Below are positions 22,558-38,833 of a stretch of DNA of 42,500 bases, piece after piece. This DNA is from Leptospira gomenensis (GTDB lineage Bacteria; Spirochaetota; Leptospiria; Leptospirales; Leptospiraceae). The DNA lies in assembly GCF_004770155.1 (NCBI RefSeq), contig NZ_RQFA01000028.1, positions 1-42,500 on the forward strand, given 5' to 3'. Under the pieces are notes generated by a model. The model did no database searches. It had not been told where the DNA came from and saw only the letters and a list, made by a program, of their open reading frames with translations. How positions within the stretch are numbered: the stretch's first letter is position 1; each line of letters begins with the position of its first letter. The position numbers were made by a program, and so were the translations under genes.

Positions 22558-23862
22558 ATGCCAAGAAATTATAAACCAGAAACCATTGCGCTTCACGGAG
22601 GCCAATCTCCCGATCCCACCACAACTTCCCGTGCGGTACCCATTTACCAAACCACGTCGTACGTATTTAAGGATACGGATCACGCCGCCCGTCTTTTCGG
22701 TCTTCAGGAATTCGGAAACATTTATACCCGCCTGATGAACCCTACCACGGATGTTTTAGAGCAGCGTGTGGCGGCTTTGGAGGGAGGAGTCGCGGCTCTT
22801 GCGACTGCTTCCGGTCAAGCGGCCGAAACCCTAGCACTTTTGAATATCGTGGAAACCGGTCAAGAAATCGTGGCTTCCGCTTCTTTGTATGGAGGGACCT
22901 ACAACCTTTTGCACTATACCTTTCCTAAACTAGGAATCAAGGTCCATTTCGTGGATCCATCCGATCCGGAAAATTTCCGCAAGGCCGTGAACGACAAAAC
23001 CAGGGCGTTTTTTGCGGAAACATTAGGAAATCCTAAACTAGACACTCTCGATCTCGCGGCCATCGCCAAAGTTGCCCACGATTCGGGGGTTCCGTTCCTC
23101 GTGGACAACACCCTTCCCTCCCCCTATCTGGTCAATCCGATCGAACACGGAGCCGATATCGTAGTCCACTCCCTGACCAAATTTTTGGGAGGTCATGGAA
23201 CTTCCATCGGAGGGATCATCGTGGATTCCGGTAAATTCAACTGGGGTAACGGGAAATTTAAAAACTTCACCGAGCCGGATCCGAGTTACCACGGTCTGAA
23301 ATACTGGGAGGTATTCGGTAAGTTCGAACCGTTCGGAGGAATCAATATCGCCTACATCCTCAAGGCGAGACTTCAAGGTTTGCGCGATATCGGAGCCGCA
23401 CTTTCTCCGTTCAACGCTTGGCAAATTCTCCAAGGTGTGGAAACTCTTCCTCTGAGAATGGCCAAACATTCCGAAAACGCTCTTGCAGTCGCGGAGTATC
23501 TGAGCAAACATCCCAAGGTTTCCTGGGTCAACTACCCCGGTTTGAAATCGAACAAACACTATGCGCTTGCGAAAAAATATCACAAACGGGATCAATACGG
23601 CGCCATCCTCGGTTTCGGAATCAAAGGAGGGATTGCGGAAGCGAAGAAGTTTATCGACGGACTCGAACTGTTTTCTCTTCTTGCGAACGTAGGGGACGCG
23701 AAATCGCTCGCCATTCACCCGGCTTCTACGACACACCAACAGTTGACTCCGGAAGAACAAGCGTCTGCGGGAGTGAGCCCTGACTTCGTCCGTCTTTCGG
23801 TCGGTCTGGAGAATCTAGAAGATATTTTGTTCGATCTCGAAGAGGCTTTAAAAAAGGTCTGA
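22558..23862 (+). CDS. metY: O-acetylhomoserine sulfhydrylase / aminocarboxypropyltransferase
   Basis: Makes homocysteine from O-acetylhomoserine and sulfide with PLP. At 434 residues it is of normal length for MetY. PLP-binding Lys is K208 in [14 protein letters not shown] (203-216), with the cofactor-pairing Asp at D183 ([11 protein letters not shown]). The Cys/Met metabolism signature is present, as is the N-terminal ETIALHGGQ. The start at 22558 is favoured by AAGGAG at 22541-22546. A weak A6-hairpin-T7 structure at 23850-23885 just past the stop could be an attenuating terminator before metX. It begins a metY-metX-metW cluster. Confidence 0.96.
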   Translation: MPRNYKPETIALHGGQSPDPTTTSRAVPIYQTTSYVFKDTDHAARLFGLQEFGNIYTRLMNPTTDVLEQRVAALEGGVAALATASGQAAETLALLNIVETGQEIVASASLYGGTYNLLHYTFPKLGIKVHFVDPSDPENFRKAVNDKTRAFFAETLGNPKLDTLDLAAIAKVAHDSGVPFLVDNTLPSPYLVNPIEHGADIVVHSLTKFLGGHGTSIGGIIVDSGKFNWGNGKFKNFTEPDPSYHGLKYWEVFGKFEPFGGINIAYILKARLQGLRDIGAALSPFNAWQILQGVETLPLRMAKHSENALAVAEYLSKHPKVSWVNYPGLKSNKHYALAKKYHKRDQYGAILGFGIKGGIAEAKKFIDGLELFSLLANVGDAKSLAIHPASTTHQQLTPEEQASAGVSPDFVRLSVGLENLEDILFDLEEALKKV

Positions 23863-23930
23863 TCTTTTTCGATCGAACTTTTTTTAATCGGAAATCGGCC
23901 GCTTTTCTTTTCCGTAACCGGTCCAAGAAA

Positions 23931-23946
23931 GTAACTGAAAAGTTAC
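23931..23946 (+). promoter_or_regulatory. GAAA-tetraloop hairpin between metY and metX
   Basis: GTAACT, loop GAAA, AGTTAC: a 6-bp perfect stem with a stable GNRA tetraloop, 31 bp before the metX ATG. It could tune metX translation or stabilise processed mRNA. No T run follows, so it is not a terminator. Confidence 0.4.
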
Positions 23947-23977
23947 CCGGCGAAAAGAAAAGTGGCGTTAGAATATT

Positions 23978-25081
23978 ATGATTCGGGAATCGGATTCGAT
24001 AGGCGTCGTAAAGACCCAGTTTGCGGAGTTCAAAGAACTTCCGTTGGACAACGGATCGATTTTATCCCCCGTAGTGGTCGCGTATGAAACCTACGGAACC
24101 CTTTCTCCTTCCAAAAATAACGCCATCCTGATCTGCCACGCCCTTTCGGGAGACGCACACGCGGCCGGATATCATTCCGAAGCCGATAAAAAACCGGGTT
24201 GGTGGGACGATTACATCGGCCCCGGAAAATCCTTCGATACGAATCAGTACTTCATCCTCTGCTCGAACGTGATCGGAGGTTGTAAAGGTTCTTCGGGACC
24301 GCTTTCCCTTCATCCGGAAACGGGAACTCGGTATGGTTCCCGGTTCCCCTTCGTTTCGATCCGGGACATGGTGAGAGCGCAAAAACTTTTGGTGGAATCG
24401 TTTGGGATCGAAAAACTCTTCTGCGTCGCGGGAGGTTCCATGGGAGGTATGCAGGCTCTCGAATGGAGCATCGCCTACCCGGACGCACTGTTGAATTGTA
24501 TCGTGATGGCCTCGACCGCGGAACATTCGGCGATGCAGATCGCGTTCAACGAAGTCGGAAGACAGGCGATTCTTTCCGATCCGAATTGGCAGAACGGTTT
24601 GTATGAGGAGAATTCCCCCCGTAAGGGGCTGGCGCTCGCCAGAATGGTCGGTCATATCACTTACCTTTCCGACGATAAGATGCGGGAAAAATTCGGCAGA
24701 AATCCTCCTCGGGGAAATATCTTAACTACGGACTTCGCCGTGGGTAGCTATTTGATCTACCAAGGGGAAAGTTTTGTGGATCGTTTCGATGCGAATTCCT
24801 ATATCTACGTCACCAAGGCGCTCGATCATTACAGTTTAGGAAAGGGGAAGGTTTTGACGGAAGCGCTTTCTCCGGCGACCTGCCGCTTTTTGGTCGTATC
24901 CTACAGTTCGGATTGGTTGTATCCTCCGGAACAATCGCGGGAAATCGTCAAATCCTTGGAAGCCGCCGACAAACGAGTGTTTTATCTCGAACTTCATTCG
25001 GGAGAAGGACACGATTCCTTCCTTTTGAAAAATCCGAAACAGATCGAAATCCTCAAAGGGTTTTTGGAAAACCCGAATTAA
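23978..25081 (+). CDS. metX: Homoserine O-acetyltransferase
   Basis: Acetylates homoserine with acetyl-CoA, the committed step toward methionine. The 367-residue alpha/beta-hydrolase has nucleophile S154 in [10 protein letters not shown]312 ([10 protein letters not shown]) and H345 ([10 protein letters not shown]) as the catalytic triad. The oxyanion and homoserine-binding stretches [14 protein letters not shown] and [11 protein letters not shown] are intact. A Leptospira MetX structure is known, so the assignment is safe. There is no clear ribosome binding site in front of the ATG. It supplies the substrate of metY and is followed 15 bp later by metW. Confidence 0.96.
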   Translation: MIRESDSIGVVKTQFAEFKELPLDNGSILSPVVVAYETYGTLSPSKNNAILICHALSGDAHAAGYHSEADKKPGWWDDYIGPGKSFDTNQYFILCSNVIGGCKGSSGPLSLHPETGTRYGSRFPFVSIRDMVRAQKLLVESFGIEKLFCVAGGSMGGMQALEWSIAYPDALLNCIVMASTAEHSAMQIAFNEVGRQAILSDPNWQNGLYEENSPRKGLALARMVGHITYLSDDKMREKFGRNPPRGNILTTDFAVGSYLIYQGESFVDRFDANSYIYVTKALDHYSLGKGKVLTEALSPATCRFLVVSYSSDWLYPPEQSREIVKSLEAADKRVFYLELHSGEGHDSFLLKNPKQIEILKGFLENPN

Positions 25082-25096
25082 CGAAACATAGATACG

Positions 25097-25714
25097 ATGA
25101 CCCCTCTGGAAAAAAAAACTTCCATCGATTTAGCGTTGCGAGAAAGACCCGACTTTGCCTACATTCTGAAATTGATTCCCTCCGGTTCCCGTGTTTTGGA
25201 TCTCGGTTGCGGGAACGGAACGTTACTCTATCTTTTGAAGGAAAAAGGAATCCGAGGCCAGGGTATCGAAAAAGACGAGGATTGTATCGTAGAATGTATC
25301 CAACGAGGTGTGTATGTGCACCACGGGGATATCGACGAAGGTTTGGAACACCATCAGGACAAACGATTCGACTATGTGATTCTCAATCAGACGATTCAAG
25401 AAACGAGAAATCCCGGTGAGATTCTGAAGGAATCCCTACGAATCGGTAAAAAGGTGATCGTTGCGTTTCCCAATTTCGGTCATTGGAAGGTGCGCTGGAA
25501 AATTTTGACCACGGGAAAAACGCCGGTGACGGATCTTCTCCCGTATCGTTGGTTCAATACGCCTAACCTTCATTTTCTTTCCGTTTTGGACTTTATTGAA
25601 TTTTGTGAGATTCAAAAGTTTAAGATCGAAGACAGCGCGTATTTTAGGGATTTGAGCCAGGTTCGCTTCCGACCCAATTTTTTTTCCAAACTAGCGCTCT
25701 TTGTGATTTCGTGA
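25097..25714 (+). CDS. metW: Methionine biosynthesis protein MetW
   Basis: A 205-residue methyltransferase-fold protein. Motif I VLDLGCGNGTLLYLL (33-47) and the MetW-specific YRWFNTPNLHFLSVLDF (about 158-174) identify it. MetW is found directly after metX in many bacteria; it is thought to activate or partner with MetX. Its frame ends 16 bp before a 42-bp tandem repeat array. The first residues, MTPLEKKTSIDLALR, fit a normal start; there is no strong Shine-Dalgarno, consistent with coupled translation from metX. Confidence 0.93.
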   Translation: MTPLEKKTSIDLALRERPDFAYILKLIPSGSRVLDLGCGNGTLLYLLKEKGIRGQGIEKDEDCIVECIQRGVYVHHGDIDEGLEHHQDKRFDYVILNQTIQETRNPGEILKESLRIGKKVIVAFPNFGHWKVRWKILTTGKTPVTDLLPYRWFNTPNLHFLSVLDFIEFCEIQKFKIEDSAYFRDLSQVRFRPNFFSKLALFVIS

Positions 25715-25730
25715 GGCGATGATGGATTGC

Positions 25731-25908
25731 GGGAGTTCCCGCACTGCTTTGTCGGAAAAATCTTTCACACGCGAGAGTTCCCGCACTGCTTTGTCGGAAA
25801 AATCTTTCACACGCGGGAGTTCCCGCACTGCTTTGTCGGAAAAATCTTTTGCACGCGGGAGTTCCCGCACCGCTTTGTCGGAAAAATCTTTTGCACGCGG
25901 GAGTTCCC
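25731..25908. repeat. 42-bp tandem repeat array (4 units plus a partial)
   Basis: Units start at 25731, 25773, 25815 and 25857 and are followed by a 10-bp partial copy (25899-25908). They are near-identical: the second starts GAGAG instead of GGGAG, the last two have TTTTGCAC instead of TTTCACAC and the fourth has ACCG for ACTG. At unit borders GCGGGA-GT-TCCCGC is an almost perfect palindrome, and the rest of each unit contains TTTGTCGGAAAAATC. The unit length is 14 codons, so open frames run through both strands. The array sits in the gap between the convergent metW and ddl genes. The GGGAGTTCCC motif is, to my recollection, a dispersed Leptospira intergenic sequence. Confidence 0.95.
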
Positions 25909-25929
25909 ACGTGGACGAGCCTTCCTCCC

Positions 25930-28433
<2,504 letters not shown>

Positions 28434-28437
<4 letters not shown>

Positions 28438-29213
28438 TAGAAACCCTGAAAACGAAATCGACCGAATTCTTCTATGCGAGCGGCTTTACCATACTATTAG
28501 TATATGAGAGTATTCTAAATCTTCCATACGGATTTTTCAAACGGAAGGAAATTTTGGATCAGATGTACATCACCGGAGTAGGAAGTATATCCGTAGTATC
28601 GATCGTGGCCGTTTTTACGGGAATGATCATGTCGCTTAACACCGGGTTGGGATTAAAGGACTTCGGAGCGGAAGGTCAGATAGGACTTCTGATGACGATC
28701 ACGCTTACTCGGGAAATGTCCCCCTTTATGACCGCGTTGATCCTCGCGGCGTCGATCGGTTCGGCTATGGCCGCGGAAATCGGAACGATGAAAGTTTCCG
28801 AGGAGATAGACGCGCTCGAAGTGATGTCCATAGACCCGGTGCGTTATCTGATCTTTCCGAGAATATTCGGATTTTCGATCATGGTACCCGTATTGTGTGT
28901 ATATTCCACCGTACTCGGAATATTGGGCGGAGCTATCGTGGGATATTTCCAATTGGGAATCGATTATTTCACTTATTTTCGAGACGTATTCGATCGAGTG
29001 GCGTCGATACCGGGACTCAAGGATTTGTATGTGGGAATTTTCAAAGGATTCGTATTCGGAATCATCGTATCCGCGATTTCCTGTTCGCACGGACTTAGAA
29101 CCTCCGGCGGAGCGATCGGGGTAGGAAGAGCAACGAGAGAATCCGTCGTGGCATCCTTTTTGATGGTCATTTTTACGGGATATATGATCACTGCGTTATT
29201 GTATCGGGAATAA
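28434..29213 (+). CDS. mlaE: MlaE-family ABC transporter permease
   Basis: A 259-residue inner-membrane protein with about five or six helices. The diagnostic MlaE core is present: [56 protein letters not shown] and, near the end, [24 protein letters not shown]. It forms the membrane channel of an Mla-type complex that moves phospholipids between inner and outer membranes. The start overlaps the previous gene's stop; mlaF begins one base after its own stop. Confidence 0.96.
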
Positions 29214-29214
29214 G

Positions 29215-29979
29215 ATGGAAACGTTTGCGATCGAATTAAAGAACGTCCACAAAACTTTCGGGAAACGACAGATTCTTGCCGGATTGAATCTACAAGTACA
29301 CAAAGGGGAAACCCTCGTTATCCTCGGTCCGTCGGGAACGGGGAAATCGGTCACCCTAAAACATATCACCGGCTTGATAGAACCCGATGCGGGAGATTGT
29401 TTCATTTTCGGTCAAAGTATATCGAGAGCGGACACAAAGACGAAAAAAAAACTCCGCTCTAGGATGGGAGTCCTTTTCCAATCGGGAGCGCTCATCAACT
29501 GGCTGACCGTCTTTGACAACGTCGCCCTTCCCCTCCGCGAGCATAAATTGGCCAACGAGGAACAAATCGAAAAAATAGTATTAGAAAAATTGAAACTAGT
29601 TGATATGCTCGTGGCGAAAGACAATTTTCCGAACGATATTTCGGGCGGAATGAAAAAAAGGGCTGGGATCGCGCGCGCCATAGCCGCCAATCCGGAAATC
29701 ATCCTCTACGACGAACCGACTTCCGGTTTGGATCCGGTGATGTCAAACGTGATCAACGAACTCGTATTAAAGATTCAGAAAGAAACGGGTGCGGCGCAGA
29801 TAGTGGTCACGCACGATATGGAAAGCGCTTATATGATCGCGGATCGGATCAGCTTCGTATATAAGGGAATCATCGTTTTTACCGGAACTCCGGACGAAAT
29901 ACGGAGTTCGCCGAACGAACTGATACAACAATTCATTCACGGAAAAACAAAAGGACCGATGATCCTGGAGACAAAATGA
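29215..29979 (+). CDS. mlaF: MlaF-family ABC transporter ATPase
   Basis: A 254-residue ATP-binding subunit. Walker A GPSGTGKS (about 37-44), Q-loop LFQSGAL, signature SGGMKKR, Walker [13 protein letters not shown] and H-loop VTHDM are all intact. It powers the MlaE channel. The C-terminal extension of about 25 residues, with [10 protein letters not shown], resembles the dimer-contact tail of MlaF proteins. Translation is probably coupled to mlaE. Confidence 0.97.
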   Translation: METFAIELKNVHKTFGKRQILAGLNLQVHKGETLVILGPSGTGKSVTLKHITGLIEPDAGDCFIFGQSISRADTKTKKKLRSRMGVLFQSGALINWLTVFDNVALPLREHKLANEEQIEKIVLEKLKLVDMLVAKDNFPNDISGGMKKRAGIARAIAANPEIILYDEPTSGLDPVMSNVINELVLKIQKETGAAQIVVTHDMESAYMIADRISFVYKGIIVFTGTPDEIRSSPNELIQQFIHGKTKGPMILETK

Positions 29980-30012
29980 AACGTTTCACAAAACGCATAA
30001 GGAGATCCTAAT

Positions 30013-30762
30013 ATGAGCTCGTTACGTTATCTTCTCGTCGGAATTATTTTCACCGCCGCGGTCGGAATCGTGGGATATTTTACGATCGTAACCGAAGGAG
30101 GCCCCGTAAAAAAAAGGGGAGAATTCATGAAGATCACGTTCCGCAACGCGGAAGGTATCAAAGTGGGAAATAAAGTGACCGTCCAAGGAGTTCCCTTCGG
30201 ATATGTTTCCTCCATTCGACTGATCCAAATCGACGAAAACGGTGCCGAAGTGCCCGCCGGAGAAACAGGAATCGCCACGAGAGTGGAAATCACCCTGCTT
30301 CTGCGGGAAAAAATCAGATTGTATGACAACTACGACGTGATCATCAAAAACGAAAGTCTTCTCACTGGAAGAGTGATTTCCATAGATCCGGGGACGGCCG
30401 ATCCCGAATCCGATAAGTTGAAATCCAGATCCACGCCCGTTATGGTCGTCGATTACAAAAAATCCGGAGCACTTAAAGGAAGGGTTCTTCAGGATCCGCT
30501 CGTCAGTCTTTCCGAATTGATTTCCGAAAACAGGGGCGACATACGGAAGACGTTTTCGAATATCGCGGACATAACGACTAAGATCAATACGGGAGACGGT
30601 AGCCTCGGAAGATTGATCAACAACGACGACGTTCATAAAAACGTGAATACCGTTTTGACGGACGCACAAATCGTCCTGAGGGAACTCAGGGAAGGGTTGG
30701 AAGACACGCGAGAACAGGCGCCCGTCACGAGTTTCATCCGTGCAGCCCTCAGTGCTTTCTAA
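30013..30762 (+). CDS. mlaD: MCE-domain (MlaD-like) lipid-transport protein
   Basis: A 249-residue periplasmic subunit anchored by one N-terminal helix (about 5-26). The MCE domain (about 36-130) starts with [29 protein letters not shown], the canonical MCE pattern. A helical tail (about 155-240) likely builds the hexameric tunnel. The start has AAGGAG at 29999-30004. The periplasmic MlaC and MlaB partners are not present here. After the stop comes an AT-rich 30 bp, then an unrelated dehydrogenase gene. Confidence 0.93.
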   Translation: MSSLRYLLVGIIFTAAVGIVGYFTIVTEGGPVKKRGEFMKITFRNAEGIKVGNKVTVQGVPFGYVSSIRLIQIDENGAEVPAGETGIATRVEITLLLREKIRLYDNYDVIIKNESLLTGRVISIDPGTADPESDKLKSRSTPVMVVDYKKSGALKGRVLQDPLVSLSELISENRGDIRKTFSNIADITTKINTGDGSLGRLINNDDVHKNVNTVLTDAQIVLRELREGLEDTREQAPVTSFIRAALSAF

Positions 30763-30792
30763 TATACGAATTTAATTTTATTTTATATTCTA

Positions 30793-32175
<1,383 letters not shown>

Positions 32176-32179
<4 letters not shown>

Positions 32180-33348
32180 TCTTTTTCTCCCAATAAGGTT
32201 CTCATCTTTCCCTTCAAACGTAGATAACTTACCGTAACCCCGATGATGAGAAGCCCGGAGAAGATCAGACCGAATCCAGTATAAGTCAGGGTTCCGAACA
32301 CGTCGAAGTAATAGAACAAGAAGCGGACTCCTATGATCGCGACCGATAGATCGAAAATACGTTTGTGCGAACGGAAGGCGGACGCGATTCCCAACCAAAA
32401 GAAAATGAACAACAGAGAAGGAATCAAAGCCAAAAAGTAATTCCAGACGTGCGCACGAAACGTATCGGCCATCACGTATTGAAACGGAAGCGGGAAATAG
32501 GATAAAAACAAAAAGAAAAAACTGAACGTCAAAGACTTTCTCTGTGTCGCGGTTACCGAAGTGTTCCGGAATAAAAAGTATATAACCGGAATCAGAATCG
32601 CCAGACGAAGTCCTACGTTCCACCAAGGAAAACGATACTCGGAAGATAGCCAGCCTTGTTCGATGAGAACTTCATAGGGTCGTCCCTCGAAAAATCCCCG
32701 GTAACAACTTCCTGCGACCAGAAACAACATCGTCCATTGAAAGAGGCTTCCTTTCCGGGATTCCCAAGAGAATCGCTCCGCCATCTGCCACACGATAAAA
32801 AAGACCACCGCGGAAAAATAAAAGTATTCGTTCCAATAGGAGGTCGTAACCGGATGCTCTTGTTCCCAAATCCAACCGGTTACGAAAATTTGAAACCCCA
32901 CGATCCATAGGTGCAAAAACGTCTTCGAATCGGTGGCCCATAAAAAAAGGGCGTTCAAAACGCACCACAAGGCGGCGGCTTGGTAATACTTTCCTTCCAA
33001 GTTGTAAATCTGGGAAACGAGTCCGATCATTCCCAAAACCAAAATCGAATACAAAACGATAATTACGGTCGATAGATTGGAATTTTCCCGTTTCCAAAAT
33101 GCGACCGCAGCGGTGGAAACGAGAAGGGAAAGGGCGAATCCTAATTTAAAAAAATCGGATATATCCTCCCAGTTTGCCGCGACGATCGCGATGACGCCGA
33201 TTCCGATCACGGAAGCCCCGAGTATCAGAAATGAATAATATAGATACGGGGTTTTTTTGTGTTCCTCGAATCCTAAAATGGCCTCGGATTGATCGGCACG
33301 AATCAAACCCGCGTCCACCCACCGTTGTAATTTTTGTTCCAAACGCAT
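32176..33348 (-). CDS. DUF2157 multi-pass membrane protein
   Basis: A 390-residue protein with a short N-terminal cytoplasmic region ([25 protein letters not shown], the typical DUF2157 start with a DxxQ-x-x-x-I motif) followed by about ten transmembrane helices, ending in a basic tail ([13 protein letters not shown]). DUF2157 function is unknown. It and the coupled GDYXXLXY protein form a conserved pair in many bacteria, probably one membrane complex. No Shine-Dalgarno sequence is evident before the ATG at 33348. Confidence 0.9.
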
Positions 33349-33435
33349 AGAAACAAAAAGTTAACTTCGACGCGGGGAAATACAAGAAATTTTCGTTTCG
33401 CTCTCGATTCCCACGGAAAACGAAACCGTGTTGTT

Positions 33436-34290
33436 TCAGTCGGAAGTATCGTCCCCGAACGCTCTGGCCATCGCGACTCGATACCGCTCCCGATAAAGAG
33501 TTTCGGGAGTCGGCTTAGGATCGCCGATTTGTTTGAGTCGTTTTCTGTTTTCTTCGATCCGTTCCTCGTTTAGGGGGTGTGTGGAAAGGAACTTGATCAT
33601 ACGTTTATCCGGATCCGTTCCTCCCTCCTCCTTTTCTTTTTTTTCGATGAGAACGAAGAACGATTCGAGAGCTCCGGGATAGTATTTCGTGGATTTCAAA
33701 TATTCGAAACTCATGGAGTCCGCCTCGGCTTCCGCCGAACGGCTGTTAGCTAAGGTTAAAATTTCTCCTCCCATACGAGAACCGAGATTGATGAGATTGG
33801 CAGCGTCGGAACCCAGAAAAATCGTGAGAGCTATGTAAATCGTAAAATAAATTCCCAAAGAGCTGATGATCTGTTTTACGGAATGTCTTTTTTCCGCGTG
33901 GGCGATTTCGTGCGCGAGGATGGCGGCTAACGTAGCTTCGTCCTGAACGAGTTTCAAAAGACCGGTATAAACAAAAATATAACCGCCCGGTGTACAAACC
34001 GCGTTGATCGTATCGTCGTCGTCCAAAATCGAAATTTTATACGGAAATTCCTTTTTGTACTGGATCTGGTCCGACTTTAAGATTCGATCGGCGACGGATT
34101 TGACGTATTTTTCCAAGGCAGGATCCTTTAGGATATGCATCCCTTCCTTTCCATCTTTTGCATTCTCCAAAAAGGATTTACCGATCTGAAGATCCAACTC
34201 GACCGGAACGACGGCCTCCACCACCGCACCGCAGTTCCAAAAAACTACGGCGATCCAACTTAAGGCGAAAATACGAAGGGAACGTTTCAT
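33436..34290 (-). CDS. M48-family metalloprotease lipoprotein
   Basis: A 284-residue exported zinc protease. The start is ATG 34290, with GGAGAGA upstream; an in-frame ATG at 34401 would precede the signal peptide by 37 residues and is rejected. The signal peptide ends with a lipobox-like VVFWNC (C20). The catalytic zinc site is H127-E128-I-A-H131 with the downstream acidic ligand in SAEAEAD (185-191). The family includes BepA/LoiP, which check outer-membrane protein assembly. Only the M48 domain is present, without the TPR repeats of BepA, so it is closer to LoiP/YfcG-like short forms. Confidence 0.92.
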   Translation of the reverse strand: MKRSLRIFALSWIAVVFWNCGAVVEAVVPVELDLQIGKSFLENAKDGKEGMHILKDPALEKYVKSVADRILKSDQIQYKKEFPYKISILDDDDTINAVCTPGGYIFVYTGLLKLVQDEATLAAILAHEIAHAEKRHSVKQIISSLGIYFTIYIALTIFLGSDAANLINLGSRMGGEILTLANSRSAEAEADSMSFEYLKSTKYYPGALESFFVLIEKKEKEEGGTDPDKRMIKFLSTHPLNEERIEENRKRLKQIGDPKPTPETLYRERYRVAMARAFGDDTSD

Positions 34291-34440
34291 AGCGGCATTC
34301 TCTCCGCGGCCGATTTCGGATTCAACGCGGAATTTCCGATTCGTGTATAAAATAGAATGAGAACACTCGTTCGGAAAACATGGAAACTCCGGAATCCGCA
34401 TCCAACCGCGATCCGTCGAAGGTGTATCGCGAACGGCCGA

Positions 34441-35292
34441 TTACTCGGAGCTTAGAATCGTCTCGTAACCGCCGTAGGCGCGCACATTGATGACTCCGGA
34501 TCCAAACAACAGATACTGTCCTTTGATACCGGTCAGAATGTCTTCGATCACAGGATTTTTTTCCGGGGCCAGAGATTGGATTTTTTGCGGATAGGCCTCG
34601 ACCGGATAACGGATTCGAGTCGGAGAATTCTGGGGAGAAATTTTATAATCGAGATCCAAGTCCAAGGATTCTATCAGTTGCAGAAATTCTTTTTTCTTTT
34701 CAGAAAGATCGATCGGTTCAGGATCTCCGGCTACCATCCTTTGCCAAGTGGTACGATCGGATAAAACCTTGGACAACTCCTTTTCCACGATTCCCGCGTC
34801 GCGACGCGAAGTCACTTCCACCAATGCGATTCCTTGCACCGCTCCCTGATCGACCCATCGATTGGAGACCGGATTTTCCTTGGTGATTCCTACCTTGATC
34901 GCGGAACTGTTGGCGAGATACACCGTGTGCGGAATAAAACAATGCGAATCACCCCAATCGGGTTCCCTACAGGTTCCGAGATGAAAATGACAAGTGTCCG
35001 GTCTCAAAATACAAAGATCGTTTTCGGCGAGGGTTTGAAAACAGGTGAAACAATTCCCCTGATTGAAACTTTTTTTAGTGACCCGTCCGCAGGAAATACA
35101 ACGGATCCTTCCGGTAAACTCGAGACGGACCGTTTTTCCAAGATAGTTTAGAATAGTATGATTTTCTTGAATTTTGGCTTCCTGCTTTTCGGTGGACTCG
35201 GACGGGTATTCCGCCGAGACCCAGACGTATTTCACGGGATCGATTCCCTCGTGATCCATCATCCGCAAAAAACCGGAGGCGATCGTCTTCAT
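34441..35292 (-). CDS. DUF2797 protein with Cys-rich zinc-binding segment
   Basis: A 283-residue cytoplasmic protein, started at ATG 35292, which overlaps the previous stop (ATGA at 35289-35292). The middle has clustered Cys residues, [21 protein letters not shown], then CHFHLGTC and a [14 protein letters not shown] segment, probably zinc sites. This is followed by [19 protein letters not shown], reminiscent of a GIY-YIG-type fold reported for DUF2797. Functions are unknown. The downstream 40 bp separate it from the M48 gene's region on the same strand. Confidence 0.85.
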   Translation of the reverse strand: MKTIASGFLRMMDHEGIDPVKYVWVSAEYPSESTEKQEAKIQENHTILNYLGKTVRLEFTGRIRCISCGRVTKKSFNQGNCFTCFQTLAENDLCILRPDTCHFHLGTCREPDWGDSHCFIPHTVYLANSSAIKVGITKENPVSNRWVDQGAVQGIALVEVTSRRDAGIVEKELSKVLSDRTTWQRMVAGDPEPIDLSEKKKEFLQLIESLDLDLDYKISPQNSPTRIRYPVEAYPQKIQSLAPEKNPVIEDILTGIKGQYLLFGSGVINVRAYGGYETILSSE

Positions 35293-36047
35293 CGGAAATA
35301 AAATTCCCGACCAGAAAGGGGTCTGAGGCCGGAATCCACCCTTACTTCCAAAATGGAATTCAATCTGGAACCGGACCAATCAAAAATGACCACTTTGTCC
35401 CTGTATTCGTAGTGGCTGATCTGACCGTTGGTGAGATAAAAGGCGCGTAACGTTTCTTCACCGGAATCGAAGCGCACCACGTTTTTTCCGGCGATCGTGG
35501 TTCCCGCGTATAATTGTATATTCTTATATTCTTTCGGAATCGCATTTGCCGACAGAGAACGAGAAACCTTCGGACCTCCGTTCGAAACTTCGGCTGAGGA
35601 TCCGGAAACTCCGGACGCGGAAAACGTCGGTCCTTGCCGAACGGACCCGGAATCGGTCCTTGTGTCGCCCGCCGAGAGGGGCGTAGAAGTAGAAGAATCG
35701 GGAAAGGAGTTCGCCAAACCCGTGTTAGCTCCGACTTGGTGTCGCAACAATCCGCAGAAAAAAGGACCGGGCAATTCCGGAACAGGCGAGGAACATTCCT
35801 GATTCTCCCAAACCTGTTCCTGATGGGAAGGATAGTTCCCCCGTAGGCTCTGCGCCACTTTTGCGAACGTATAATATTTTAATCTTCCGATCAATTCCCT
35901 CAGGGAATAATCCTTCCAAGGAGGAGTTTCCTCCGCAACTAAGGAAACGGAGAAGAATAAAAACGAAAACAGAGTCGCGGCGACTAGGATTCTACCCGCG
36001 TTTCGCGCCCCGAACTTAGTAGAGATAGTATTTTTTAATCGTATCAT
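35289..36047 (-). CDS. Exported protein of unknown function
   Basis: A 252-residue protein. An N-terminal signal peptide ([24 protein letters not shown]) is followed by a folded start ([25 protein letters not shown]), a long Ser/Gly/Thr/Pro-rich linker (about 100-160) and a C-terminal beta-rich domain ([35 protein letters not shown]). No family recognised. Its ATG lies 32 bp inside the 3' end of the NamZ-like gene, and its stop overlaps the DUF2797 start, so the three form a closely packed run. Confidence 0.7.
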   Translation of the reverse strand: MIRLKNTISTKFGARNAGRILVAATLFSFLFFSVSLVAEETPPWKDYSLRELIGRLKYYTFAKVAQSLRGNYPSHQEQVWENQECSSPVPELPGPFFCGLLRHQVGANTGLANSFPDSSTSTPLSAGDTRTDSGSVRQGPTFSASGVSGSSAEVSNGGPKVSRSLSANAIPKEYKNIQLYAGTTIAGKNVVRFDSGEETLRAFYLTNGQISHYEYRDKVVIFDWSGSRLNSILEVRVDSGLRPLSGREFYFR

Positions 36048-37278
36048 TGTATTCCTTTTCGACGGAATTTAGAATTTCTGAATATTGTTCGTATGTTTTT
36101 CCGGAATCGATCGCGTTTCGAAATGACGTTGTTCCCCAGAGAAAATCTATATTGTAGGTTCCGTCCGGATACGACCTCCATTTAAACTCCTTATAACTCG
36201 CTTTCATAGAAGCGATGAGCTGATACGCCATCTTCAGCGGATCGTATTTTCGATTTACCACCGTTAGGCGTAATCCCCTGCATATCTCGTTTTTATACGG
36301 TCCGAATACCGGTTTAAAAAAAACGGTCTGATAGTAGTAGTCCCCGTTGGAACGTCGATTCAATTCCTCGACCAAGGATTCGGGTTCGGTCATCCAGGGT
36401 GCGCCGAAATACACGAACGGTGCCGTGGTTCCCCGCCCGACGGAGACGTTCACTCCTTCCAACAAAACCAGACCGAGATAATTGATCGCGGAGTCCACCA
36501 TCGGAAGATTGGGAGACGGCGTGGTCCAAGGAATTCCTTCCTTGTCCCAATCGAAGGAACGTTTTGCGTTCTTGGGAGCGATCACTTCGAGTTTGATCTT
36601 TTGGTTTAAAAATTCGGAGTTGTAATACGCAGCCGACTCCCCGAGAGTCAAACCGCTAAAAAAGAGGGAAGGAAATTCTCCGGCGAAGTTGAGGTATTTT
36701 TTATCGATCATCTCCCCTCTTCCCTTTAAATACAAAGCGGGATTGACGTGGTCCAACACGATCAATTTCGTTTGTGTCGGTTCTGGAATTCCGTCCATGA
36801 TACGTTTCAAAACGGTAAGATACGTATAACATCTCATTCCCATATCTTGCACGTCGAATACGATCGCGTCCACACCTTTGAGGATGGCGGGAAGTTCTGA
36901 ATTTTTCACTCGATAGATATGATAAATGGGAAGATTAAAAAATTCGTCCACGGTAACGGGGGATTTGCTGAAGTCTTCTTCCAAACCCAAAAAGCCGTGT
37001 TCCAAACCGATGAGATGTTTGATCTTTACGTCGTTCTTTTTGAATTCCTTTAGGATCTTCTCCGGACTTCTACCGATCCCGGAAGGATTGGTGATCAGAA
37101 TCACGTTTTTTCCGGAAAGACCGGGCAGTACGGCGGAATAAAATTCGACTTCGGAGGGAACAAGTTTCGCGTCGCCGATATGTTTGCGAAAACTTTTCTC
37201 GGCGCAGGCAACGGAGGGAAGAAAGAGAAAAAAAATGACTAAAAGGAAGAATTTTTTCTTTATTTTTGTGTAGAGCAT
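36016..37278 (-). CDS. DUF1343 / NamZ-like exported protein
   Basis: A 420-residue protein. The start is ATG 37278 with AGGA eight bases upstream; a TTG at 37314 is a weaker alternative. The signal peptide ([20 protein letters not shown]) ends at a Cys that could be lipidated or cleaved just after. The DUF1343 body is recognisable from [55 protein letters not shown] and the late [12 protein letters not shown]. Members of this family include NamZ, an exo-beta-N-acetylmuramidase used in peptidoglycan recycling; a muropeptide-degrading role is likely. It is the first gene of a three-gene run with the unknown exported protein and DUF2797. Confidence 0.87.
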   Translation of the reverse strand: MLYTKIKKKFFLLVIFFLFLPSVACAEKSFRKHIGDAKLVPSEVEFYSAVLPGLSGKNVILITNPSGIGRSPEKILKEFKKNDVKIKHLIGLEHGFLGLEEDFSKSPVTVDEFFNLPIYHIYRVKNSELPAILKGVDAIVFDVQDMGMRCYTYLTVLKRIMDGIPEPTQTKLIVLDHVNPALYLKGRGEMIDKKYLNFAGEFPSLFFSGLTLGESAAYYNSEFLNQKIKLEVIAPKNAKRSFDWDKEGIPWTTPSPNLPMVDSAINYLGLVLLEGVNVSVGRGTTAPFVYFGAPWMTEPESLVEELNRRSNGDYYYQTVFFKPVFGPYKNEICRGLRLTVVNRKYDPLKMAYQLIASMKASYKEFKWRSYPDGTYNIDFLWGTTSFRNAIDSGKTYEQYSEILNSVEKEYNDTIKKYYLY

Positions 37279-37343
37279 CCTAAAGTTCCTATTTTGTTTA
37301 CAAAAATCCCTCAAACCTATTCTTCAAGGAGAAAAACGACACA

Positions 37344-38585
<1,242 letters not shown>

Positions 38586-38605
38586 CTCGTTTCCGTCGAA
38601 CTTCG

Positions 38606-38644
38606 AAAATCCCCGCGATCGTTTTGCGCTCGTGGGGATTTTTT
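38606..38644 (+). terminator. Rho-independent terminator after the large lipoprotein gene
   Basis: CCCCGCGA (38611-38618) and TCGTGGGG (38630-38637) form an eight-pair stem with one G-U, flanked by AAAAT before and ATTTTTT after. Loop of 11 bases. It stands 21 bp after the stop. The A-rich left flank lets the same structure end transcripts coming from the opposite direction. Confidence 0.9.
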
Positions 38645-38833
38645 ATATCCGTATCGCTCCCCTTACTCGATACGATCCGTCCTTCCTGAAAACGATTTTT
38701 CAAACGACCGCCAAATTCATTCCGACACAATCTCTGCAAATTAGTCCGAATTTTCCCAGACATTGGTCTTCGCAATTTTTGGAGTATATAGGCGCAAACG
38801 TTCGGAGATGTACACTTTTTTTTACCAATCGAA

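Noticed and set aside
25731..25908. CRISPR-like array
   Set aside because: Units abut directly and are nearly identical over their full length, with no unique spacers and no cas genes.
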